Below are positions 23,562 to 36,383 of a stretch of DNA of 64,000 nt, piece by piece. The stretch is from contig VZTG01001868.1 of the NCBI GenBank assembly GCA_013397845.1, positions 798,400 to 862,399 on the forward strand, in the 5' to 3' direction. Each line of letters starts with the position of its first letter. The stretch's first letter is position 1. The notes below the pieces were generated by a model. The model saw nothing but the letters and a program-made list of their open reading frames with translations, searched no databases and was not told the DNA's origin. Position numbers and translations under genes: made by a program. This DNA is from Melanocharis versteri. Taxonomy: Eukaryota; Chordata; Aves; Passeriformes; Melanocharitidae.

Positions 23562-26500
23562 CTTCACGTGAAAACGACATGTGCAGGGGATGAATGGGAT
23601 GTGACCCCGCAGGCACCGCGGGGGCTGCAGGGCTATTGTTTTCCCGGAGACGATGGTTACCTCTCAGTTCCGCCTCAGCAAGCGCAGCTCAGGATTGTGA
23701 GCGTCACACTCTATTAGTGCAGCTTTATTCACCTGCCTTCGTCAGAAAAAAGTGAGTGTGGGCGGATAAATTATTTTCCCTTTCTTTCCGGAGGTGCAGA
23801 TTCTGGGCTTTGTTGTTAACAAATTCTCATTTACATTGCTGCACTTTTTCATTTTTACTTTTTAAAAGAAGCTACCTGTGCTATTGCCTAGCTACACACT
23901 TCCCAGCTGCATGATGGCAGAGAACCCATTTTGCCCCTTCCTGTCCCAATTTCTCTATTTCTTTTATTTGTCTGCTTTGTCTAATCCGATTACAAATTTC
24001 TGAGCTAGAGACTGTTTCATGTTATGTGTCTGAATAGTGCTCGGGGGGCTCTGGGTTTTGGCTGAGTGTCCTAAGGCACTAATAAAATAGACTTTATTCC
24101 AGTAACCTACTTCTTGGATGAATTCATACTCAAGAGCTGTTTAATAATGTTGCAATGCTGTTCTGTTCAGTGGAAATAACCACTGCTGTGGCTAATCCCT
24201 CAGTAACAGTATTTTGAATAGAGTCTGGGTAGATATAAATTCATTTACAAGCGAAAAGGAGTGAAAGATCACACTCATCGGGTGTAAGTACTCCTGACTT
24301 ACATCTTTGTATGCGAGGAATGCCCCAAGGCTGCCCTGTGTACAACGCTGTAGCCTTAAGCCTAAACCAGCCTCCTGTGTCCCATGGAAAGGCCACATCA
24401 CTGGTCTTTCCATGGTTTGTTGAGGTCAGGTTTCTCTAAAATGCTCCTCTCGACAAGCATTTCTCTAAATGTCTCACAATAGTAACTCTAAGTCAGATGA
24501 GCATCATTAACTAGCCACAGCTCTAATGAGGCAAATGAAACATATCTGTGTACCAGCTGAGGGTCTGGCCATAGTAAGACATCATCTTCTAATGCTGTTT
24601 TCTTTTTAATGCTAGAACACAACCACTTGAAAACAGCACTTTTCCAAGAAAAGCAGGAAGTTTCTTGAATATAGCTCAAGAGATCACAGGAAATCTACCT
24701 CTCAGTCTTTAAAGTTGAAAATTTTGCAAGCTTCTAAACTGCTTCATGTCTCACTAGATTCAAACAAGAATTGAGAGGAAAACACTTGTTAATGATTGCC
24801 AATTTTTTCCTGCTGTTTTTGTGGGATGTTTATGGCCCGTGTTTTAGAACAGGAATTTGAAATTTAGCAGGGACAGAATCTTTGTGACAGAAATTATTTT
24901 TGTCATCCTTGCAGAGAGACATGCACCTGTAGTTGAGATCTAAAGCTTCAAAAATATCTACTTTCTTATAGTTTATTATTGTTTGCTCCTAAAGTCTCTA
25001 ACCTTCCGTTTTCACTAAACATGGTTTAAGTTCTACTTTTCCTTTATCTGCCTTAAATAATGCACCTCTGCACCTAAGAATGATTAATGAACATATTTAC
25101 TGTTGGTTTCCAAGTTCTGACGATTTCCTGTCTTGCATACTCCTCCTCAGATCTCAAGGTAAAATACACACAGTGCAAAACTGAAACAATATCGTGAAGA
25201 CAACCAGACCAAGGAATGCAAGGAGCCAAGGAATGCAGATTTCACGCTCGGCTTTCAGCTGGTTTTCATAAGTCATAATATTTCATATTTCAGGAGACTT
25301 TTTTTAACTGACCAAAGGTGCTGTCTTATGTAGCAGGTAAACAGCATTTCTTTGTTTTGTACTTGTAACAGCCTGAGATTTTACGAGGTCATTTCTGGTT
25401 GGAAACAAACCCCTGACTGTAACAAAACAATGTGAAGGCCACTTAACTGCATCTTCTGGAAAAAAGATGTCAAAGTTAGGGCACTGCTCTGTGTCTGTAA
25501 CCATGGGGATCTGTGCCTCTCCACAGCCCAGAAGCCCAGTTCCTGGAATCCCAGTGTTGTCTAGTAACACCTGTACAGCTGCAGAAGTCACATTCTCCTT
25601 CTCACAACTGCCCTATATGAAGGACAATAGACCACTCTTACTTTCAATTATTTTCACTGCAAAGGTAGAGAGACCTGGTCTGTGGACCTGGGAGCCCAGG
25701 ATTCCAGCTCTGCTGAATTAACACTGTTATCAAGACGTATTTTCACTAACACAACAGAAGGCAAAAGGTGCAAGAACTAAAACAATGGAGAACTGGCTGA
25801 ATCCATGCATATAAATGAACAGATACAATGTCTTGGATATACAAAGTGAAGGTCTAGTGTTAACCGAAGTCCACTCAAAAATTTTCCCCGACAAATCCCA
25901 AAAGATTAGATTCTAACAAACATCATGATGCCCACCTCGGGTTCTGTATTGATTTAACCATTCCAGCTTTAAACAACACTTCAATTAGCACTCACACGTC
26001 GTCTTGCAATCCTATATTCCTATATTGTTTGCCCTAAAGGGCCCAGGATTCTTTCAGTTGCAGGTGAGGTAATGAGTGAGACACCAGTGAAGCTTTCTCG
26101 TGTCAAGGTGAATGTGAAGGTCTTGAGAGAGCCGGCAAGGATGACTGCATCCAGGAGTGAATTGAGCCTCTCCTCTGCTAGTGATTTGACTGACAGTGAA
26201 ATGTAGCATCCATGTGATAGCCTCCTCATTGCCAGCATCACAGAGATGGGGATTCAAGTTCCATGAGTACTTCTGCTTTGGCACAAGATTACACTTGCTA
26301 GGAAAAAAAAACCCCTTGGCAGAAGAATTAAAAGGTCTCTGACATCTGTAGCAGCCATATGGCTTGTGAAAGCAAGTTGAAATTTCAAAACAGCACCATA
26401 AACTTAACCTCATCCTTGCTGTTCAGGGAAAAGCACTTTCTGGATCATGCCAGGGATCCACTCATCCTGTACTCTTTCCTTAAGCAGTGCCACCAAAACA

Positions 26501-29500
26501 AGCAGCCAGAAATACACGGCACAGCACTACATATTATTATATTATGGAATAATTTATATAGGGAAACATCTTTCTTCACTCAGAAGGTAAAAGCTGGCAT
26601 CTGTAACTCTAGCAATGCCCATTTAACTCCCCTGTATCTCCATATCTTTTTTTTCTGACTTCATATGTGGGTACGTAACAGGCAGAAGAACTGAAAAACA
26701 CCTATATAACTCTCAGAAAAACAAATGCTTAGAGTACTAGTCTTAGCTGAAACACTAAAAGGCACTGTAGCAATAATAAGCAAGTAAACAAAGCCTTACA
26801 GTAACAAACATGCCACGATCCCATCAAATCCTGCTGTGGGTGAGGCATTAGCAGCTCTGTAACTCAACTGATTCATACTTAAAGCCTTCAGAGAAAAACA
26901 AAACAAAAAACAACCCCTCAGAACCTCACATTCTGGCTGTATTTCCTAATGAAGTTAACATTCTAAAAGGAACTTGTGTCCTCTCTTGTGCACGGGTGCT
27001 ACTGTTCAAGGAATTGGCACAGCTCCATTGGCAGACTTAACTTAATAATGTATTTTTGAGAGAAAGACTTATTCCTCAACAAAATCTTTTTTATAACAGG
27101 ATGAAAATGTACCTCAGCAATGAAGAGACAATGCTCATACAGTTACTAAACATTTATGTACATGCATCACATCACAGTGTCCCTGAGGGAATTATGCTTC
27201 TGGGTTGGATGGTACTGCCTCCTCACTGGGAAATACAGATTTTCTTAATGGTGGATTCTACCTTCCAGACACACAAGACAGGAGAGCAAAAGGAGCCTCA
27301 CCTGTTCTGCCAAGTCTCAAGCTGCAGCAGCCAACACACCACAGCAGCTCAGCTGCACTGCCCCCAGTTGTTTTAGGTGTATTGAGGTACATATCCCTCT
27401 GAACCTGTCCACGTCTTCGTGATGGCCAGTTGTGGTGAGAATTTGTAGGAATGGACCTCACAGTGGAAGCATCACAAGTATGAACGTGCCAGCAATACCT
27501 CACATCCATCAAGATTACCAACATTTCAGACCAGAGTCATAAGATGGCTTTCTGCATCTTCAGATGTCCAAATGCAACTGCCTACTGAAATCTCTGCCTC
27601 TAATTTCCATCTCACTGCTAGGGAGAACTGCTATTGATGAAAGACCAGTAGGTGAAAATACACTACTGAGATGGGTCTCAAGCCCACTGCTTCTTTTCAC
27701 ATGCACCTCAACTGCGCACGCAGGACACAGCCCTCGGCATCGTAGTTCACAGATTTGGTCAAGACCTTGTTAAATACATACATTATAAGCCATCCTGATG
27801 GCAGGCAAGTCCAGGTGCTGGAAAGACACACCAAAGCTGCCTCAGAGTGCACATGAACAGGAGGCAGCTTGTGCTGGAGGGTAAAAAGCCTGTCAATCCT
27901 ACGAACAGAGCTTTAGGAGAAAGGTATTGGCTGAGAAAATGTTCTCTTTTTTTGGTTGCCACTGCAGCATGATAAGGATGAAAACAGAATAATTAGCTTT
28001 CTTTTGCACTGCAGTGGTATGAGAAGAAGGGGATAAGAGGAAGGGGACCTCTCATATTTCCACGACAAACAGAACTTGTGTACTTACGTTCTTCACTCCA
28101 CAGGAAACCAATTAGTGGGTCACTATTTTATGACTCTGAAACTTCTACCAAATTTCTTCATGAACAGCAATCTAATTTATTAAGTAGTAAACATGACAGA
28201 AGCTGCATCATTACTGTTTACAGACAGATAAAATACACCACCAGTGAAAGTCTGTTTCTTCTTGATTCTGTCTGCACTCCTGACTCATCTGATAAGTTAT
28301 GTTGAAAATTTACACTAAAGATATAATGATCTGCGTGGAAAACTGGGGATGCTATTTGCTGTTACCCTAACAATGCATCTCTCTCTCTCTAGCTCCTCTG
28401 TTATTAATTTTTTTGACCTTTCTGATCACGACAACTGCTACTCTGCTTGATCCCTGACCTGCTCTGTTTACAAGAGTTCAAGACATTCACGTTTTCCAAA
28501 TGGCTGAGTGAAACACTGCTCAGGAGGAGAGCATCTAGGCCCCAAAAGTATCCAGATTAAAAGCTGCAAAGAAAAACACCCTCAGATGCACCCTACAGCT
28601 ACCTGCTACTGACTGACTGGAGATAGAGGGGATTTACAACAATGTAATCTCCTCAGCACTTCCAATTCCATTCTGGATAAAGTCCAAGTTTCAGCTGCCA
28701 AGAGCTTGTGGTTGGTAGATCTTGCATTTGTAATGCAAAACCACATCGAGAGCTACTTCAGAAAGTATCAGACAGCTTAATTCAAACACTAGCAAAGAGC
28801 CAGGCAGATCCATGTGCCCACTACATTTACCACCAAAAAATGCAAGACACCAAAGCAACCCTGAAATCACTTTGGTATCTAACTGGAAGCCAATTAGATC
28901 CACCCTGTGGTCCTTTGTAGGACTGAAGACTTCAGACTCTTCTCTGTAACAGAACTTAAGAACAAATAAGCCTGACACACCACCAATTTAAGGAAGACGT
29001 CCAAGAAACTGGAACTGACACATTACAGAGGAATGAAAGGCTCTTCACCAAGACTCAGCCTACACACCAGCGACATGGGTGTCGGTCTCCTGTGTTACCT
29101 TATCTGAGATTAATTTCACTTTACAACTTCTAATGCTTTTAGTTTGCAGTAAGTGTATCTACCCTGGACTGTAAGAACAAGTTGAGCCTGGCTACAGGTA
29201 TTCACAGCTGTGTGGGGAACAACTGAAATTTCTAACATTCAAAGATTCTATTCGGGAGAGCTGAATACTTTTGCTAAAAAGATCACACTGGAATTATCTG
29301 TATTTCATTCACACCAATTCATGGGTTGATATGCCCATCAAGGGGAATTCAGCTGCTCAACAGCTCTCCAGTGACACTGTTTCAGGCTCTCCAAAGATTC
29401 AAGAGAACGCTACCCTGTGCCTGCTTTTTTTGTGTGTGCGTATTGGGGAAATTCAGTGACAATGATGCACACTACAGCTTTAAAACTGAGCTTTTAGTAA

Positions 29501-32500
29501 GTACAACCACTGGTATAAAATGTCTAGCTGCCCTTGATCAGTCTATAGAGAAAAATCTACTTCAGTCCTCCGTTCTGAAAGACAAACACAGAATTGGTAA
29601 TAAAATACCACAGCTTTTTGCACCATTGCAAAACTGCTCAGAAAGACAATGCAATGGCCCCTCCTTAATACTGAGACAGTTCATTTATCCTTGTGTGACA
29701 GAGGATAACCCACAAATATCAACTTTCCTTTGCGCTTACTTGTCCATGAGGGGCAGGTAGCACGAGGAAAGCCAGCAGCCTCCCCCTGAGGGAGGCAAGC
29801 GTTCTCTGTGGAGCTCTTTGACAGTGCAGAGAGGAAAAGCGGTGTCACCTACTCGCTAGGGAAAGTACTGTAGAGTACTTGCACTTCCCAAGCTCAGCTG
29901 GTGGAGTCTGGCTGCTGCTTATACCAAACTCCGATTACCAAAATGGAAAGATGCATCAAGAGAGGAAGAAAGGAAGGGGGAAAGTCATGCAGAAAATCTG
30001 TGAGCAAGTCATGTAGGGAACCAAGGTCTACGTATTTCCAGCCTGATCCTTCTCCCCTTTCACTGGCAACATTCCTAAAAAACTTGAAGAAGAAACTTTT
30101 CTCTCTACTTGAAATAAGGTCTGCTGAAAAGAATACACAGCCCCTTTGCCATGCTGGGGGGCTGCACAGCTCCGTTCGTAAAGGGCCTCTTCCCATCTCA
30201 GAGGGAACAGCAACCTGATGCCAGAGTGTGCAAGGAGAATAGCTGCCTTTCCGCTCAGCAGCTCCCTGCTGAACTGCTGAGTCACACGTTTTCTCTGCAT
30301 TGAGTTCACACTGCTCCCACTCAGTCCACCTGCCACTTCATCTGGGATGGGTGGGAGGAGAGAGAGAGGTGAAGGCAGAAAAAATGTTCATGCTCACCCA
30401 GGACCATTATTATGATACCGTGGGGTCACATATTAAAGCAAGCCTGCAAGCTGCTAGAGAGGGATGGAAAAGAGAAATACCAGACTGCAAGACAAACTGC
30501 CTCCCCCTTCTCTTTAACAGGAGGAGACTGGCCATTAAACAAGCCGCAAACCTCATCTGATTCCCAATCGGTCACTGATGCTATGTGCTGGCTGATATGT
30601 TCTGTGAATTTCGGGGTATGGACAAGGCTCTTTGCTGTGATTTAGAAGAGCTTTCAAGCTGCTGTGATTTTTCCAACAGTCCAACAGCTACTGTGTTGGA
30701 ATTGTCTGGCTGCCACAGGGAAGTGCCACAATGATAAGTGAAAATATCATCTGGATAGATTCCAGTTCCTAAGGGCATCTTCAGCTGAGTTGCTGCAGCG
30801 GAAATGTCCACCAGCTCCAACCTTCATCATTAAAGAAGATGAAGAGAAAATCCTAGCCATTTTATTGCAGGTTCCATAAAACTCAAGCATAACAGGAGCC
30901 AACATCTCCTACTACCTGTTAAATTCTTGTACAGAAAAGGGACTGTATTATCAACGGTGGGAAACATGTTTATTGTGGTTACAGAGCGTCGAGATGACCC
31001 TTAGGTTTGGCCGTACATATAGAAATATACATTTTAATTAAATTACTAAGGTAGTGGTTTTTCCGTGATTAGAATTCTGGACAGTACACTTTATAAGTCA
31101 TGAAAAAAGAAAATGCCCACAAGATTCCTAATTTATTAAATCCATGTCTGAAAAACTACTTCTGAAACTAACTTTCAGACTATATGATTAATTTTCAGAC
31201 TAATGTTTAATCCACTGCTACTGTTAGCAGAAAAACTGAGGGCTTGTTAGCAGCTAAATAAGGATTCTGTTTTATTAAACAGAATTAATGATTCAAAAAG
31301 TAAGCCTGTTTTTCTCTGTGAGAAAGAATCTGTTCTTAGTTAATGTTCAGTCTTACTTTTCAGTGATTCTACTGCAAATGTGCTTGTGCTCTACAGACCT
31401 GAAATGCAAAGACAAAATCCAGTCTCTCAGAGGTTGAAGTGACATAGCATTAAAATGCCTTTCTATATCAACTTCTGCTCCCTACCTCACAGAGTAGCTC
31501 ACTGTGGTGTTGCTCAAGAAATAGTACATGAAAAAAATGGTAACTGCAGAGGAAAAGAAATATGGGAAAGACAAAAGCAATACTCACAATCTTCTCAAAT
31601 TGCCCTGCCTCCATACAATCTTTTCTGCCCCAAATAATCATAAGAATTTGCAAAACACAACTTTAAAAGACAGGATGCTGGCCTATGAAGGCATCCCTGA
31701 AGTGGGAAGGATGCAGCCTGACACCAGAGATTTTGTTTTACTAAAGGGTGAGCCTGGGGGACTTCATTTGATCTGTCACCAAGCCCTTCCCTTCCAGAAG
31801 AAACCAAGTGGTCCGCACAGCACTCCTCTCATACCTAGGGTCCTACACACTGGTATTGACTGATTTATAATATACCTAACCCACCCAGTAAGAGACAAGG
31901 TAATTTACCTGATCTTCTCACCAAGTCTCTAGTCCATAATAGCTCCTATGAAACAGAGCTGCAAGGAAAAAGCAGCTCAGGATACCTCAGCTAACACCAC
32001 TCTGAATTAGGTGTGAGCCTCACTTAGATGGGAGCAAGAAGAAAAAAATCCTTGGGCTCTCTGCTCTGGAAAGACAGCAAAGAACTGCTAGGAGCCACAA
32101 GAAGCAGTAAGGGACTGTCAGATAAAGCAACCATATGGGAAGTATATGGGAGCTACTGTACCATCCATAGGGTCTGACTGCCAGGGTCCTACACTCATTA
32201 CAAACTGCTATGTCTCTGCTAATAATGGGGAAGTTGCTCTTAATTCCCAGTGCGAGACTAGCTAAGCCCTTGTCCACATCTAAATCATACTCCCACTACT
32301 CAGTCAAATACACAAGTGGTTTATTCTTAATGGCTCTCCTAACGCTTACAGGACTTGAACACAAGATGTGCTGTTAGGCAGTGTCCTTTTTCCTTTTCTC
32401 CTGCGAAACATCAAGTTAAAGGAAATGCCATTTCTCAGGGCAGCCAGGGCCCCTAGAGCAGTGTTTGCTTCAAAACAGAATATTAAATATGGTATCAAAT

Positions 32501-35400
32501 TACAGCTCTTAAGTGAATGCAGACCCTCAGAGGGCAGAGAGACTGAATTAACTTGTCTTGCACCCACATATAATTAGCAATTGCCATCTTTCAATCGGGG
32601 CTCCATTCAAAGCTTCTTTTGTTTGATTTTGTCTTTTCTCCTTTCCTCTTAACTCTCTTACAGAAAGTCCATCTGATTACCACTGAACATCAGATATAAT
32701 TTTATTTTTTTTTTAAATAAAAAATAGATTTGTTATGCTGTTTTCTTCACTGAACATTTTCAAGTGCCTGGTGATAATTTTGGAGCTGCCTTGAGCTTTT
32801 GTAAACAGACTACAAGTTGACTTTCGGTGAAGTTGGTTGTCCCAAATTAATCCCAGACTGCAAGCTCCCTTTAACACTGAAAATGGAAACCCACAAAGCA
32901 GCTCTGTAATTCCACAGTTAAAGAGATAAAGGCTTAGACTGCTTATGAATCGGCCTTGCACAGGCAACACAGGCAGGGAGAACTGTCAGAGGTGCAGCGA
33001 TGCAGATCCAAATGTACAGGCTTGAACTCTTTGAAACAAGATAACCAACTCTACCCTTCCAAGCCCTAATTATCATTTTTGTGCCTCTACACTTTAACTA
33101 CAGGATATACTTAAATGTGCCTGAATTCATAATCAAAGAATAGCAATAATTAGGAACCAGACAAACATCCTTTTCAATACAAGAGTGACTCTGACAATTA
33201 AAAGAAACAAGCACATTCTTGTATCACACACTTTTGAAAGTATTTACTATTCATACTACTATAATCTGAATTGGTGTTGCCACACTGCTATTGTTGGGGA
33301 AAAAAAAAGAAGGAATATTTCTTTTGTTAAATTAGTAACTTCTACAGTCATAATGCTAATACCACTGTGTGTTTCTAAAGTCTCCTCAGTGACTGGCCTG
33401 GCGTTCTGTAGGTTTTAGATCTGCTTCCTGCTCTGGCGAATGACAGGGTTTGCACCTTGAAGCAGAGGGGTGATTGCTGGCTTCCTGCCAGGTTCAAATG
33501 GGAACATTTTGATGTCATTCATTCATAAAGCCTGCTTTACTAAGTAACTCAAATCTTATGCCCTGGAGCCTTCACAAAAAACATTTAGGAAAGCCACTAT
33601 CACATTCATTTCAAAGACATTCTCTTTCCTGAGCAAAGTAAATTATATCAAGACCAGTCTCAACAATCATCTTCAGCCACAAACCTGATACATGCCCCAA
33701 GGGTATTATGCCAAGTATAAGCATTTTCTGTTCTTTCATGCATTTAAAAAGGCTATGCTTGCACGGCTTGGCTTCCCCAGAAAGCAACAGTATCACTCAG
33801 ACCCTCTAATTCAGGCTTTGCAATAAACACTTACAGAGATAAGGGAGTGGACATCCATAGACAAGATCAATTTTTCTCTGTATTTAAGCCCTATTTCCAT
33901 ACAGGCTGCACCATTATGGGCCCTAATGGAAACCCTGCACAATTAAATATCATTGTCTCCAGTTCAACGCTCTGCTGCCTCTGTAACTGCAGTCCCTTCA
34001 TGTTAGAGGCATGCTTAGATTACTAAAATGTCACAAGTATGACAGTTTCAAGCTCTCCTTCTCCCTACCTATCCACACAGGAGCACAGAAAGTGAACAAT
34101 GCAAGCAGAAAGTGGTAACAGTCCTGTGTCTAGTCTATCTGGGCTCCTATACTGTGCTCATCAACATGGATACACAGCCTTAAATAGTAAACTAAAAAGA
34201 TGCAACAGCTTGCCTTCTCATCCTCTTCCCAGGGAGGAAACATGCACTGAGCAATGTTTTGTCTAGATAGATAAGCAGACATGCACAAGTTGTTACAGCT
34301 CTCTGTTGGAGAAGGTGACACGAAAAAAGCACACTCTGGTGCTGAGCTCCGCAATTATTCCGGGAGGATTTTGCACCGCTTGTTTGCAGTCATGAGCTTC
34401 ACTCTGCGAAATAACCCAAAGAAACAAACCTCTGACGGACACACGTACCCCAAGGCTCCACTCCACCTCACACCACACAGCCCCATGCTGAGTGACCGTA
34501 GCAAGAGCTGACATTAACCAGTTGGTCACTGTGGTGGTAAGCAAACACCATTTTGGATCCTGCCTAAGCAGAGCATTTCTACTTCTAGCTCCAGGCTGGG
34601 ATCACAGACAGCCCAGGGATTTTCATTCTGTACTCCAGCAAATGCGGCAGAAATGGTGATGATCTGAGGTTGCATGGATGCAGGTGGCAGGTGTGCTGGA
34701 TCTGTGGGAGGCACACCTGCCAAGGAGGCACAATTAAAACCACCCATTGCTTCAGGTATAAAAGGCCTCGTGGTATGTCCTGTTCTGAGGATGAAAACAC
34801 GGGAATTTACTTTACTTCCTCAAGTACGCAACACAAATCGGGACTAGTGAAAACTATTGTTTTGTCAGGTCTTGATTGGAGCATTTCTTTTCAGAAGCTC
34901 CTGATTTCATGACATTTATGATTCAGGTCACCAAACATTCTTATGGATTCCCAGTTGCACCACAGTTTTGTCTCCATGTTGAAACAGGTGCGTATATTAT
35001 ATATTTTAGAATATGAGTAGTCAATTGCTTCCCTTAGGATGGTCTTTATGAAGTGTGGGTGACAGTATGTGTCAATGGGAAGCAAGATTTCATCCACAGA
35101 GCTGTATTTCTGCTATGCTATCCAGAACACTTCATCTGCATTAACAGGAGATGCCAAATGCCTCATACCAAGTCTCCTCCCACACTTGACTTCAATATGA
35201 AGAATAAAGTACTGAGTAATCTTGTAAATCTCATTCTTAGCTTCTAAAGACCGGTGCTGCACTTTCAAACCATCCCACCTCTGTCTTCCTCCACATTACT
35301 TCAAGATTCTACGAAAAAAGAATTTTTTTTGTCTGCACCCCTCATCTCCCAATGCCAATTATGTACAACGAACCTGCTTGGTCCTTTCCTGAAAGGTTTG

Positions 35401-36383
35401 TGTAGCAGGGTTTTGGTAGCAGGGTGTGGGGATGGCTACAAGGATGGCTTCTCTGGGAAGCTTCCCCATGTCTGACAGTTCTAGCACCAGCCAGCTGGCC
35501 AAGGCCAAGCACAATCAGGTGGCAGGGATGCCGCCGGGATAATCTGTTCAAGAAGGAGAATAAAGTTATGGCACGTAAGTAAATGTGGCCAGGGAAGAAA
35601 GGAGTGAGAATATTTGAGAGGAACAGCCCTGCAGACACCCGGGTCAGTGCAGGAGGTGCTCCAGGAGCCAGAGCCGGGATTCCCCTACAGCCCATGGAGG
35701 AGCGGAGATCCACCTGCAGCCTCTGGAAGACCCCACATCAGAGCAGGCAGAAGCCCAAAAGAAGGTTGTGACCCCATGGTAAGCCCACGCTGGAACAGGC
35801 TCCTTGCAGGGGGACCTGCAGACCCGGGGAGAGAGGAGCCCATGCTGGAGCACCCTGCTCCTGAGGGATCACACCTGCTGGAAGGAACTCACGCTGGAGC
35901 AGTTTGTGAAGAACTGCTGCCCGTGGGAAGGACTCACGTTGGAGAAGTTAATGGAGGACTGCCTCCCGTGGGAGGGACCCCATGCTGGAGAAGGGGAAGA
36001 ACTCTTTTTCCTGAGGAGGAAGCAGTGCCAGAAACTATATGTGATGAACTGACCATAACCCCCATTCTCCATCTCCTTGAATCACTGAGAGAGAGGAGAT
36101 AGAGAATCAGGAATGAAGTTAAGACCAAGGAGGGAGGGGTAAGAGGAAGGTGGTTTTAAGATTTGTTTTACTTCTCATTATCGTGCTCTGATTTTGATTG
36201 GCAATAAATTCAACTAATTTCCCTGAGTTTTGCCTGCGACAGTAACTGGTGAGTGATCTCTCCCGGTCTTTACCTCAACTCATGAGCCATTTGTTATATT
36301 TTCTCTCCCTTATCCAGTTCAGAGGGGGGTGACAGAGCAGCTTTGGTGGGTGCCTGGCCTCCAGCAAAGGTCAAACCACCACA
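35401..36383 (+). mobile_element. Solo LTR of an avian endogenous retrovirus (ERVL-like)
   Basis: The element runs from TGTAGCAGGG to CAAACCACCACA, so it has the TG...CA ends of a retroviral LTR, at 983 bases. Its parts match a repeat widespread in birds: the GATAATCTGTTCAAGAAGG segment upstream of GAGTGAGAATATTTGAGAG, a GC-rich array of about 45-bp units, a TGATGAACTGACC segment, and a downstream CAATAAATT with AATAAA at 36203-36208 followed by GTGAGTGATCTCTCCC. No gag, pol or env sequence flanks it, so it is a solo LTR left by recombination. The flanking 5-mers (GTTTG and GTAGC) do not form a clean target duplication. It lies opposite to PTPN5. The family name is uncertain. Confidence 0.85.
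35775..35995 (+). repeat. Internal ~45-bp repeat array inside the LTR
   Basis: Units of the form CTCACGCTGGAGCAG...CCCGTGGGAAGGA recur at about 45-bp spacing: clear unit starts lie near 35888, 35933 and 35978, with more diverged units to the left. Because 45 is a multiple of three, the array stays open in one frame and yields an artificial plus-strand open frame from 35614 to 36102. Confidence 0.75.

Noticed and set aside
35614..36102. A 162-codon plus-strand open frame
   Set aside because: It lies wholly within the LTR and is held open by the 45-bp repeat units.
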